Assembly (NCBI GenBank): GCA_036490335.1
Contig: DASXEB010000022.1
Span: 102,398 to 166,397, forward strand
Origin: Palsa-1392 sp036490335
Lineage (GTDB): Bacteria > Verrucomicrobiota > Verrucomicrobiia > Chthoniobacterales > UBA10450
Direction of reading: 5' to 3'
DNA: 64,000 bases
Shown here piece by piece: positions 46,351 to 55,051 of this stretch. Each line of letters starts with the position of its first letter. Position 1 is the first letter of the stretch. The notes below the pieces were generated by a model, which was not told the DNA's origin, made no database searches, and saw only the letters and a list, made by a program, of their open reading frames with translations. Position numbers and translations under genes: made by a program.

Positions 46351-47732
46351 ATGCAAAAGCCGCGCCTCAATTTCGGCCAGATCTGGAACATGAGCTTCGG
46401 CTTTCTCGGCATCCAGTTCGGCTGGGGTTTGCAGATGGCAAACATGAGCCCGATCTACAAATACCTCGGCGCGCGCGACGACCAGATTCCGCTCCTCTGG
46501 CTGGCGGCGCCGCTCACCGGTTTCATCGTCCAGCCGATCATCGGCGCGATGAGCGATCGCACCTGGTGTTCGTTAGGCCGGCGTCGTCCTTATTTTCTCA
46601 CCGGCGCGATTTTGAGCTCAATCGCGCTCGTGCTCATGCCAAACTCGAGCAGCCTTTGGATGGCCGCGGGCCTACTCTGGATTCTCGACGCCTCGATCAA
46701 CATCTCGATGGAACCGTTCCGCGCATTCGTGGCCGACAATCTCGCCGAAGAACAGCGTGCGACTGGTTTCACCATGCAGAGTTTTTTCATCGGCGCGGGC
46801 GCGGTCATTGCCGGCTTGCTGCCGTGGATTCTCAAACACGGTTTCAACGTCACGAGCGAGACAACCGCCGGTTCGGCGATTCCGCCTAACGTTCGCACCG
46901 CTTTTTACATCGGCGCGGCGGCGTTTCTCGGCGCGGTGCTCTGGACGGTCTGCACCTCGCGCGAATATCCGCCGGAAGATCTGGAAAATTTTCGGCGCAA
47001 AAATCCGAGAATGCCGGCCTCGCCCATTTGTTAGGCGAAATCGGCGCCGCGCTTCGCGAGATGCCCGTGACGATGAAGCGACTCGCGCTCGTGCAATTTT
47101 TCACTTGGCTCGGTTTGTTTTGCATGCGGCTCCATTTTTCGAACGCCGTGCCGATCGTTTTCGGGACGAACGACACGCGCTCGCCGCTCTTCAAAGCCGG
47201 CGCGGAATGGGCCGGCGTTTGTTACGCCGCGAAAGATTTCGTCACCTTTCTCGCCGCCTTCGGTTTGATGGCGATCGCGACGCGAATGGATCGGCGCAAA
47301 ATCCACGCCGTCTGCCTCACGCTCGGCGCAATCGGTTTGCTTTCGATCGGTTTCATTCATGGCGAAGAGCAGAAAAGCTTATTGTTAGGCGCGCTCGCGC
47401 TCGGCGGCATCGCCTGGGCTTCGATCCTCTCCATGCCTTACGCCATTCTCGCCGGATCGCTCCCGGCGCGGCGGATGGGCGTTTACATGGGCATCTTCAA
47501 TTTTTTCATTGTCCTGCCCGAGATCATCGCCGCGCTCACTTTTGGGCCGGCGGTGAAACATTTGCTCGGTGGAAATCTTGTTTACGCCGTCATGGCGGGC
47601 GGCGTCTTCATGCTGCTGGCGGCGCTGCTCGTTTCTTTTGTGCCGCGGACTCCGATCAATCTTCCCGCCCTCGAGCGCGTGGTCGAGAACGAAGGCATGC
47701 TGCCGGTCGCAACGCCGCCGGAAATTCCCTGA
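46351..47732 (+). pseudogene. MFS sugar transporter (GPH/SLC45-like) broken by a single-base frameshift
   Basis: Two frames form one transporter: 46351-47034 (N-terminal six helices, with RTWCSLGRRRPYFLTGA) and 47028-47732 (C-terminal six helices, from ALREMPVTMKRLALVQFFTW). The first ends in TAG at 47032-47034, and the second frame picks up GLAHLLGEIGAAL at the same place. Restoring one G in ATGCCGGCC (about 47014-47017) would fuse them. So it is either a real frameshift or a base-call error. The stop of the first frame falls in a one-mismatch motif TTGTTAGGC. Confidence 0.82.
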
Positions 47733-47756
47733 CGAGACCGGCGCGCGAACCTTTGC

Positions 47757-48173
47757 CTAACGATTCGGCGGCGGCGGCGGCGGTTCGGCGAAGCGATGAT
47801 CTCGCTCCATCCGTTTGCGACGTTCCTCTTCCATTGTCTTGAATTTGGCCTGTTGTTCCGGGAGCAAAATCGCGGAAATCTCCGTGTTCGTTTGTTCCAT
47901 CCGGCGCATCACGCGTTGCGTGGTCTCGCGGCGAATCGTTTCCATGTCCGCGCCGGTTTTTTCGACCAAAGGTTTGATCTGCGCGACCTGCGCGTCGGTC
48001 AGGTCGAGGTTTGAGCTCAGCCGGTGCATGATGTGCTGCGCCATTTCCTGCGAGCCCGGCGGGCGCATGAAACTGCGACCAACGATTGGCGCGACGAACG
48101 CACCGGTGATGACGCCGGCGGCAAAAATCAGGAGCGCGTAAAGCGCCGGGCGAAAGAAACGGCTGCTAGTCAT
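47757..48173 (-). CDS. Spy/CpxP-like periplasmic protein
   Basis: 138 aa with a membrane anchor (ALYALLIFAAGVITGAFVAP) and a helical LTxxQ-type region (LDLTDAQVAQIKPLVEKTG, ISAILLPEQQAKFKTMEEE). It fits the heavy-metal-sensor/Spy family of stress chaperones. It is the last gene of an ECF sigma operon and overlaps the previous gene by 8 bp. The stop TAG lies in a motif copy (47755-47763). Confidence 0.8.
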   Translation of the reverse strand: MTSSRFFRPALYALLIFAAGVITGAFVAPIVGRSFMRPPGSQEMAQHIMHRLSSNLDLTDAQVAQIKPLVEKTGADMETIRRETTQRVMRRMEQTNTEISAILLPEQQAKFKTMEEERRKRMERDHRFAEPPPPPPNR

Positions 48174-48471
48174 TCCCGTAGCCGGCGACGAGGGCGGACT
48201 CGGCCACGCGCGTTTCGGGGTCGAAACGATTGCGAAAGGCCGCCAGCTCGTCGCTGCGCAGCGCGCTCACGAGCAGCGCAGTCGCGCAGGCGGCGAGCGC
48301 GGCCCAGCGCATCGCCGGGAGCAGACCGCTGTTTTCCGCGCGCAGCTTCGCCCGTTTCCAATGCGCGAGCACGGCGGTTTCCAAACCGAAAGGAACGTCG
48401 GGCGTTTCGCCTAACGACGAGCGGCGCGCGAGCGCGAAGATGCGATCAAGGATACGGTCAGAGTTTTTCAT
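48166..48471 (-). CDS. small membrane protein, probable sigma-factor regulator
   Basis: 101 aa with one transmembrane helix (about 53-70, MRWAALAACATALLVSAL). It lies between an ECF sigma gene (4-bp overlap) and a Spy-like gene, the position of an anti-sigma factor. It lacks the zinc-binding HxxxCxxC motif, so the anti-sigma role is inferred from position only. Confidence 0.65.
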   Translation of the reverse strand: MKNSDRILDRIFALARRSSLGETPDVPFGLETAVLAHWKRAKLRAENSGLLPAMRWAALAACATALLVSALRSDELAAFRNRFDPETRVAESALVAGYGND

Positions 48472-49064
48472 GCGAAAATCAGCGCCGCGGTTTGTTGCGG
48501 CCCGAGCATTTTTTTCATCCGCGCGCGGGCGCGAAAGGCGCGGACCTTGATCTTGGCGCGGCTCCAGCCGGTCAGCTCGTGAATTTCATCGACGGAACGT
48601 TCCTCGAGATGAAGGAGGGTGATGATGAGGCGATCGTTAGGCGAAAGTTGCGCGAGCATCTGCTCGACCAGATCGCGCGCGACCCGGGCGTCGTCGGGCG
48701 AGGCGAAATCGGTCTCGATCTGCGCGAGACGCTCGATCGCGGCCGAAGTTTCCTCGTCGAAATCGGCCAGGCGCCATTCCGGCCGGCGCTTCTCCGCGCG
48801 CAATTCGTTCAGGCAGGTGTTCACGGTCACGCGCGAGATCCAGTGCTCGAGCGGAACTTTGCCGCTGTAGCGGTCGAGGTTTTGGAAAATCTTGATGAAG
48901 GTCATCTGCACCAGATCCTCGGCCGGAAGCCGACGCGGGAGATGCGCGCGCACGAGCTTGAATACGAACGGGTGAAAATGGCGGAGCAATTCTCGCGCGG
49001 CGCTTTCATTTCCATCGGCGATGCGGCGGAGGCAGGTCTGCTCATCGAAATTTTCATCGGGCAT
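48468..49064 (-). CDS. ECF-type RNA polymerase sigma factor
   Basis: 198 aa from ATG 49064 (MPDENFDEQTCLRRI). Region 2 has ARELLRHFHPFVFKLVRAHL and AEDLVQMTFIKIFQNLDRY; region 4 has LSPNDRLIITLLHLEERSVDEIHELTGWSRAKIKVRAFRAR-type residues. It heads a three-gene unit with a small membrane protein and a Spy-like protein, and diverges from another Spy-like gene (49229). Envelope stress is the likely signal. Confidence 0.93.
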   Translation of the reverse strand: MPDENFDEQTCLRRIADGNESAARELLRHFHPFVFKLVRAHLPRRLPAEDLVQMTFIKIFQNLDRYSGKVPLEHWISRVTVNTCLNELRAEKRRPEWRLADFDEETSAAIERLAQIETDFASPDDARVARDLVEQMLAQLSPNDRLIITLLHLEERSVDEIHELTGWSRAKIKVRAFRARARMKKMLGPQQTAALIFA

Positions 49065-49228
49065 GGGCGAGGCTGCGGCCGATCCACATCGCGAATAAGA
49101 CACTGGCGATCGATCCGGGTTACAAGCGCGCAGCATAAATTTTTTAGATTTTTTTCGGAGACGTGTAACCGAAAAAATTTTGATGTGTCTTTATCCTCGA
49201 AACCAAGACGGCATTTCAAGAATTCGAC

Positions 49229-49588
49229 ATGAAGGTAAATAAACTCGTTCTTCTGGCCGCGGCGACACTATTGAGCTGCGGCACGCTCGCCCAGGCTCAA
49301 GGCGATGACGCCGCGCCGCCGTTTCATCACGGGCCGCGGAATGTGACCGCGATGTTGACGCGCGCGCTCAATCTCAACGAGGCGCAGAAAGCGCAGGTCG
49401 CGGCCAAGGTGAAAGAAGTTCAGCCGCAGCTCGACGCCATTCACGAGCAGGCGCGCAAACAGGCCGACGCGATCATCAAACAGTTGAACGAGCAAATCCG
49501 GCCGCTGCTCGACGCGCAACAGCAGAAGCGTCTCGACGCGATCGAGACCTTGCGCGAAACGCAACCGGCACCGCCGGGTCCGGAATAA
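49229..49588 (+). CDS. secreted Spy-like LTxxQ-type protein
   Basis: 119 aa with signal peptide (KLVLLAAATLLSCGTLAQA). The mature part is helical and Gln/Ala-rich (LNLNEAQKAQVAAKVKEVQP, LNEQIRPLLDAQQQKRLDA), like Spy/CpxP. Together with the Spy-like gene in the divergent operon, it brackets the ECF sigma gene, suggesting both are targets. A strong hairpin follows. Confidence 0.8.
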   Translation: MKVNKLVLLAAATLLSCGTLAQAQGDDAAPPFHHGPRNVTAMLTRALNLNEAQKAQVAAKVKEVQPQLDAIHEQARKQADAIIKQLNEQIRPLLDAQQQKRLDAIETLRETQPAPPGPE

Positions 49589-49611
49589 TTTTTTCGGTGG
49601 AAAGGTAGGGC

Positions 49612-49638
49612 GCAGGGCTGCGGTCTCCGCAGCCCTGC
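49612..49638. terminator. perfect 12-bp hairpin after the Spy-like gene
   Basis: GCAGGGCTGCGG (49612-49623), loop TCT, CCGCAGCCCTGC (49627-49638). There is a short T-run 6 bp later. It may end the Spy-like transcript, or be a REP-type element, since an almost identical GCAGGG..CCCTGC core occurs at 59427-59458. Confidence 0.6.
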
Positions 49639-49723
49639 TGCATTTTCAGGGACGAACGCGCCTAACGAATGATGATTCCGCGCCGCCCGACTTGTCGTTA
49701 GGCAAAAAAGCTTCGCTCTGCGT

Positions 49724-51091
49724 TTGAATCCTGTGCGCGCCGCCGCTACATCATCGCCCGTGCGCTCGACCTCTTCGTTCCGCGGCGCGAGGACGGTCTC
49801 GCTCTTCACCGCGACCTGCATCGTGATTGCGAATATGGTCGGGACCGGGATCTTCACCAGTCTCGGGTTTCAAGTCGGCGATCTGCCGGGCGGATTCGCG
49901 ATCATGGCACTCTGGGCGGTTGGCGGGATCTGCGCTTTGTGCGGCGCGCTCTCCTACGCGGAACTCGCCGCGGCCCTGCCGCGATCCGGCGGCGAATATC
50001 ATTTTCTGCGCGAAATTTACCACCCTTCGATCGGCTTCGTCGCCGGCTGGATTTCGGCGACGGTCGGCTTTGCCGCGCCGGTTGCGATCGCGGCGATTCC
50101 TTTCGGCGACTACATCAACGGCGTCGCGCCGGGCCTGAATCCGCTTGTGCTTTCGTTAGGCATTGTTTGCCTAACGACGCTGATTTTGCTTTGGGATTTT
50201 CAACTTGGGAGCGGTTTTCAGAACGGTTCGACCCTCCTGAAAATCGCGCTCATCTTCATCATGATCGCCGCTGGTTTCCTCGTCGCGAAGACCCAGGCGG
50301 TTTCATTTCGTCCCGCGCCTAACGAGGGCCGATTGATTGTCAGCGCACCCTTCGCCGTCGGCCTTTACTGGGTCATGTATGCCTATTCGGGATGGAACGC
50401 CTCGGCCTACATCGCCGGCGAAGTCCGCAATCCCTCCCGCGCGATTCCGATTTCGTTAGGCGTCGGCACGCTCATCGTCACCGCGCTCTATCTCGGACTC
50501 AACGCCGCTTTTTTGCGCACCACGCCGCGCGCCGAGATGATCGGCAAACCGCAGATCGGACTCATCGCCGGGGAGCATATTTTCGGCGCGGCCGGGGGCA
50601 AAATCATGGCCATCTTCATCGCGCTCGGCCTCGTCTCAACCGTCAGCGCGATGATGTGGATCGGCCCGCGCGTGACGGTTGCGATGGGCGAAGATTTGCG
50701 TGCGCTTTCGTGGCTCGCGCGGCGCGACCGGCGCGGCATTCCGGTGCGCGCGACGTTGCTCCAATTCGCCATCGTGCTCGCGCTCATCCTCGTGACGACG
50801 TTTCAAAAAGTGGTGAACTACGTGCAGTTCAGCCTCACCCTTTCGTCGGCGCTGACCGTGCTCGGAGTTTTCGTTTTGCGCTGGCGCCGGCCGGATTTGC
50901 CGCGGCCCTATCGGACGTGGGGTTATCCGATCACGCCGGCGATTTTTCTCCTCATCAGCGGCTGGATGCTCTGGCATTTGCTCGCGGAACCGGCCACGCG
51001 CACGCCTTCGCTCTGGGGTTTGGCGACCGCGCTCAGCGGACTCGTGATTTATTTCGCGTCGTCGCCGGGCTTAAAAACGGCCGCGAGTTGA
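49724..51091 (+). CDS. APC-family amino acid permease
   Basis: 455 aa, twelve membrane helices. The APC helix 1 signature IVIANMVGTGIFTSLGFQVG and helix 2 region GGICALCGALSYAELAAALPRSGGEY mark the superfamily. It imports amino acids or polyamines; substrate is undefined. The start is TTG 49724 or GTG 49733, both weak. Four exact motif copies fall inside; two (50153-50161, 50169-50177) face each other as a perfect inverted repeat. Confidence 0.9.
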   Translation: MNPVRAAATSSPVRSTSSFRGARTVSLFTATCIVIANMVGTGIFTSLGFQVGDLPGGFAIMALWAVGGICALCGALSYAELAAALPRSGGEYHFLREIYHPSIGFVAGWISATVGFAAPVAIAAIPFGDYINGVAPGLNPLVLSLGIVCLTTLILLWDFQLGSGFQNGSTLLKIALIFIMIAAGFLVAKTQAVSFRPAPNEGRLIVSAPFAVGLYWVMYAYSGWNASAYIAGEVRNPSRAIPISLGVGTLIVTALYLGLNAAFLRTTPRAEMIGKPQIGLIAGEHIFGAAGGKIMAIFIALGLVSTVSAMMWIGPRVTVAMGEDLRALSWLARRDRRGIPVRATLLQFAIVLALILVTTFQKVVNYVQFSLTLSSALTVLGVFVLRWRRPDLPRPYRTWGYPITPAIFLLISGWMLWHLLAEPATRTPSLWGLATALSGLVIYFASSPGLKTAAS

Positions 51092-51100
51092 AGCGCGAAA

Positions 51101-52105
51101 TTATTTCCCGAGAGCCAGGCGCAAAAACTCGGCGTCGGAAAATTTCCCGCCGTCTCCTTGCCTAACGATGACGAGATTGAGCGACGGAATGACGTAAAGC
51201 CGCTGGTAACCGGAGCCAATGCAGGCGACGAGGTCGTTAGGCGCGTCGCGACAAATGCAGGCGTCGCGCCAATCCTGCCCCGACCATTTCGGGTTGAGCG
51301 CCGCTTCGAAATCGAACTCGCGGCCGCCGGGCGCGGCGCGATTGTTCCACCAGCCTAACGAAAAGGCGCGATTCGCGGGCGAGCCGCGCCAGGATTGCGC
51401 GAGCGATTCCGGCCTGACGACCGGCCGCCCGTGCGCCAAGACCAGCTCGCCCATTTTCGCCCATTCGCGCGCGGTCAGAACAAAACCCGCCGACAACAGC
51501 GGATTGCCCGCGCGATCGTCGAGATACCGTTGCGGACCGAGCCGCATCCGTCGGAGCACGCGGCGTTCGAGATATTCGGTCGGCGTTTTGCTGCGCAGTT
51601 TTTGTTTCAACACTTGATGAAAAACCTGGAGCGCGGCCGGCCCGTAGATAAACGCGCTTCCCGGTTTCGCGACCATCGTCAGGCGCAGCGCGGCGCGATC
51701 GCGATCGCGGTAATCGTTGACCTGAAGAAAAAATCCCGGCGCGAGGCCCGCGGAAAAATCGAGCAGCTCGCGAATGGTGACCTCTCGCTTCTCCGGGTCT
51801 TTTTGCCAGGCGGGAATCGTTTCGGCGACGCGTTCGTCGAGCGGAAGAATGCCATCCTCGGCGGCGGCGAGCGCGGCGAGACACCAGAAGGCTTTGGTGC
51901 CGCTGTAAATTCTTTGCGGCGCGTCGGCGTTTCCGCCGCCGGGATATTGCTCGAGCAAAGTGCGGCCGTTTTGCCTAACGAGAAGTGAAATGCCGCGGTG
52001 TCGCGCGGAATAATCCGCCGCGCGGCGCAACGCCGCCGGGTCAAGCGCCGCGCCGGAAGTTGCGATAAGAAAGAGAAAAATCGCGCCGGAGAAAAACAAC
52101 CTCAC
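51101..52105 (-). CDS. serine hydrolase of the class C beta-lactamase/PBP fold
   Basis: 334 aa with signal peptide (RLFFSGAIFLFLIATSGA). SxxK reads SGTK near residue 70 (YSGTKAFWCLAALAAAEDG), the Tyr motif is YGPAALQVF, and the third KTG-like motif is not obvious. This is the esterase/EstB/beta-lactamase fold rather than a proven antibiotic resistance enzyme. GTG 52105 overlaps the previous stop (GTGA). Confidence 0.82.
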   Translation of the reverse strand: MRLFFSGAIFLFLIATSGAALDPAALRRAADYSARHRGISLLVRQNGRTLLEQYPGGGNADAPQRIYSGTKAFWCLAALAAAEDGILPLDERVAETIPAWQKDPEKREVTIRELLDFSAGLAPGFFLQVNDYRDRDRAALRLTMVAKPGSAFIYGPAALQVFHQVLKQKLRSKTPTEYLERRVLRRMRLGPQRYLDDRAGNPLLSAGFVLTAREWAKMGELVLAHGRPVVRPESLAQSWRGSPANRAFSLGWWNNRAAPGGREFDFEAALNPKWSGQDWRDACICRDAPNDLVACIGSGYQRLYVIPSLNLVIVRQGDGGKFSDAEFLRLALGK

Positions 52106-52701
52106 CGATCACGCATCGGCGGCGTCGGCTGATTTTTCAAGATGAGGCCGGCGACGATTCCGACGCAGATGAAGCCGACGACCTGAGTGAAAATGTAGGC
52201 CGCGGTGTAGTTCGCGGGAAAGCCGTACCAATTCCAGTATGACACGTTGGTCGCGATCGCGGCCAGAATTCCGGCGACGGTGACGAAGCCGAGCCGCGCG
52301 CCGAAGGTCGTTAGGCGAGTGAGGCTGAGGAGCCAGACGACGAGGAGCGACTCGACCAACTCGGTGGCGAATTCGATCCCGAGCCAGCGTCCCATCATCA
52401 TCGGCCGCGCGCCCTTTGGAAAATACATCAGGAAGCCGGACGGATAGAGCGCCGCGCGTTCGTCCATGTGCTTCATCGCTTCGTGCGTTTGCGCGCTCGT
52501 CGGATTTGGGCCGAGGCCGAAGCCTGGAAGCATGTAGAGACCGGCCTCGGGAATGTTCGCCTCGAGCGCGGCGAAGCTTGCCGGTTGGTTAGGCAACTCC
52601 TGGACGCCGACTTCGCCTAACGGCAGCAGCATGTGCGCAATCGACGACCAGATGAACATGACGATGCCGCCAACAATCCCCGCAATGAAAATGCGATTCA
52701 T
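52102..52701 (-). CDS. membrane protein of unknown function
   Basis: 199 aa with four predicted helices (FIAGIVGGIVMFIWSSIAHML, then near 110-195) and a soluble loop (about 35-105). No family is recognised. It is coupled to the serine hydrolase by GTGA and lies 51 bp from the malF end. Confidence 0.68.
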   Translation of the reverse strand: MNRIFIAGIVGGIVMFIWSSIAHMLLPLGEVGVQELPNQPASFAALEANIPEAGLYMLPGFGLGPNPTSAQTHEAMKHMDERAALYPSGFLMYFPKGARPMMMGRWLGIEFATELVESLLVVWLLSLTRLTTFGARLGFVTVAGILAAIATNVSYWNWYGFPANYTAAYIFTQVVGFICVGIVAGLILKNQPTPPMRDR

Positions 52702-52752
52702 AATTTTGCCTCGGCGCGATCATGGGCGTCGCGAAAGAATTGTCGAGCCGAA

Positions 52753-53646
52753 TCAATAGACCGGCTCGGTCGCGCGCGTTTGTTTCAGAAAAATCTGCGA
52801 GAACAAAAACAGGATCGCGAAAATGACGACGGAAAGCGCGGCCGCCCAGCCGAAGCGATACATGTTGAAAGCGGCCTTGTAGACATACGACACCAGGATG
52901 TGGGTCGAGTCCGCCGGCTCGCCGCCATTCGAGACGAGCCAGACGACGTTGATGTTGTTAAAGGTCCAGACGATGCCGAGCGTGATCGTCGGAATCATGA
53001 CCGGCCGGAGGAGCGGCGCGGTGATGTTCCAGAATTGCGACCACTGCGATGCGCCGTCCATTTCGGCGGCTTCGTAGAGTTCGTTAGGGATCGATTGCAG
53101 GCCGCCGAGCGCGACGACCATCATGAACGGAAATCCAAGCCAGATATTGGTGACGATGACGGCGACGAAGGCTTCGAACGGCGAGGTCAGCCATTGCACC
53201 GGCGCGAGGTGGAGATATTTCGTGATGAGCAAATTCACCGCGCCGTATTCGTAATTGAACATGCCGCGCCAGGTGAGCGCGCTGATGTATTGCGGCAGCG
53301 CCCACGGCAGGATGAGCAGCACGCGCCAAGCCGATTTCCCGCGGATGAATTTTTGATGCAGCACGACCGCGAGAAAAACACCGATCGCGACGTGGAAGAC
53401 GATGTTGACCGCCGTCCAGATGATCGTCTTGAGCAGGATCGACCAAAAAAGTTGCTCGCGAAAAACCGAGACGTACTGCGCGAAGCCGATCAGTCGCCAG
53501 TCGCGAATGTGATAAATGTTCGCATTCGAAAACGAGAGAATGACGTTGAAGAAAAACGGAAACGCGACGACCGCGAGAACGACGAGGACCGCCGGCGCGA
53601 GGAGGAGCGCGATAAAAATGCGTGCGCGGAGATTTTCGCCTTTCAT
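52753..53646 (-). CDS. malF: maltose/oligosaccharide ABC permease, MalF-like
   Basis: 297 aa with six helices. The EAA loop is ELYEAAEMDGASQWSQFWNITAPLLRP. It lacks the long periplasmic loop of E. coli MalF, as in many sugar permeases of the UgpA/MalF class. A binding protein and an amylase precede it on the same strand. The partner permease malG is at 44631. Confidence 0.92.
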   Translation of the reverse strand: MKGENLRARIFIALLLAPAVLVVLAVVAFPFFFNVILSFSNANIYHIRDWRLIGFAQYVSVFREQLFWSILLKTIIWTAVNIVFHVAIGVFLAVVLHQKFIRGKSAWRVLLILPWALPQYISALTWRGMFNYEYGAVNLLITKYLHLAPVQWLTSPFEAFVAVIVTNIWLGFPFMMVVALGGLQSIPNELYEAAEMDGASQWSQFWNITAPLLRPVMIPTITLGIVWTFNNINVVWLVSNGGEPADSTHILVSYVYKAAFNMYRFGWAAALSVVIFAILFLFSQIFLKQTRATEPVY

Positions 53647-53675
53647 CCCTTAAAGAACTCGAACGGCGCAAAGCC

Positions 53676-53798
53676 TGTCATCCCGAGCCGCGCAGACGGC
53701 GAGGGACCTCGCAACTGCAATTGACGTTTCCTCCCGGGAGAAACCCGCGGATTGCAACTGTGAGGTCCCTCGCCGCGCGATGCCGACTCGGGATGACA
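53676..53798. repeat. 123-bp nested palindromic element between malE and malF
   Basis: Outer arms TGTCATCCCGAG (53676-53687) and CTCGGGATGACA (53787-53798) are perfect complements. Inner arms GCGAGGGACCTC (53699-53710) and GAGGTCCCTCGC (53762-53773) are too, with a further TTGCA-type pair. Frames through it read CHPEPRRRRGTS-like peptides, a hallmark of a dispersed palindromic element common in environmental genomes. No coding sequence is present. Confidence 0.8.
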
Positions 53799-53836
53799 AC
53801 CGAGCGTACGATCAAAGAAAAAGTCGCGCCTAACGA

Positions 53837-55051
53837 TCATAGATTGCTATCGGCGATATTTTTCTCCGCCTCGCGCTGCATCTCGCGCGCCGCTTCCTCG
53901 GCCGTGATCGCGCCGTTCATCACGAGCTGATACGGCCCGCGCATGCCTTCCCAGATTTGCCGCATCTGCGGCGCGATCGGCATCGGTCGGCCATGCGCGA
54001 TTTGTTCCATCGACGCCTGCAGCGCCGGATTATTTCTGATCGCGGGTGAAGCGATCACGCTGCGATCGACCGGCGTCGTCGCGAGCTGCAGCGCCATTTT
54101 TTCCTGCACTTCGGCGCTCGTCAGGTAATCGACCACGTCGCGCACCGCCGCCAGTTTGGTCGCGGGAACATTCGCGCTCACCGAATAACCTTTGGCCGAA
54201 ATCATCGGCTCGCACCAATCGCCGGTTTCGCTGTTGAATGGCAGCGGCGCGATCATGCTTTTCGTCGGCACGCCGTAGCCGGCCCAGGACCACGGGCCGT
54301 TGATGATTATGGCCGCGCGCGCCTCCTTGAAAAGCATGTCGGCGATTTCGTAGTCGCCTTCTTTCGGGATGATTTTGTATTTGTCGCGGAGGTCGAGCAC
54401 GAATTGAAGCGCGCGCACCGTTTGTTCGTTGTCGAGCGTGGGCCGGCCGTTCGCATCCATCACCCAGCCGCCAAACGCGGTCAGGAACGGGATGAAAAAG
54501 AACGGTTCGCGATAATTCCAGGTCAGGCCGTAACGACGCTCGCCGTTCTTTTCGTTAGTCGTTAGGCGCTGACCGAGCGCGATCAATTCGTCGAGCGTGC
54601 GCGGCGGCTGCGGGACGAGCGCTTTGTTGTAAACGAGCGCGAGATGGTTGCCGATCTGATCGGCCGCCAGCCAATGCGCGCCTTTCCAATCGACCAAACC
54701 TTGCGGCGTGAAACGGTCGAAAAATTTGCGGTCAAAAATCCGATCGAGCGGCTGGATCGTTTGCGTCGTCACGAGCACGCCGACGTTATCGGCCGGTCCG
54801 TAAATCAAATCCGGGCCCTGTCCCGCAACCGCCGCGATGATGTAAAGATTACGCAGCTCTTCGTTTTCCTTGTAGAGCGTTTCGACGACGCGATCGGGAT
54901 GGGCGGCGTTGCATTGACTGACAAACTCGTTAAACAGGTCGCGCTCGGCGCCGATCTTCTGATGCCAGATGCGAATGTGCACGCGCGTGTCGGGCGCGCG
55001 CGCGCAAGCGCCTAACGATACCAGCGCGAGGAGCAGCAGAATGCGTTTCAC
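53837..55051 (-). CDS. malE: lipoprotein sugar-binding protein, MalE-like
   Basis: 404 aa. The lipobox LGAC is at residues 12-16 (MKRILLLLALVSLGAC). It has the cluster B SBP pattern: HIRIWHQKIGAERDLFNEF, WLAADQIGNHLALVYNKAL, and the binding-site Trp/Tyr residues in INGPWSWAGYG. It captures oligosaccharides for MalFG. The amylase stop overlaps its ATG (ATGA), linking hydrolysis to uptake. Confidence 0.92.
   Translation of the reverse strand: MKRILLLLALVSLGACARAPDTRVHIRIWHQKIGAERDLFNEFVSQCNAAHPDRVVETLYKENEELRNLYIIAAVAGQGPDLIYGPADNVGVLVTTQTIQPLDRIFDRKFFDRFTPQGLVDWKGAHWLAADQIGNHLALVYNKALVPQPPRTLDELIALGQRLTTNEKNGERRYGLTWNYREPFFFIPFLTAFGGWVMDANGRPTLDNEQTVRALQFVLDLRDKYKIIPKEGDYEIADMLFKEARAAIIINGPWSWAGYGVPTKSMIAPLPFNSETGDWCEPMISAKGYSVSANVPATKLAAVRDVVDYLTSAEVQEKMALQLATTPVDRSVIASPAIRNNPALQASMEQIAHGRPMPIAPQMRQIWEGMRGPYQLVMNGAITAEEAAREMQREAEKNIADSNL

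Noticed and set aside
52633..53724. 363-residue plus-strand frame over malF
   Set aside because: Charged low-complexity antisense shadow; malF on the minus strand has intact family motifs.
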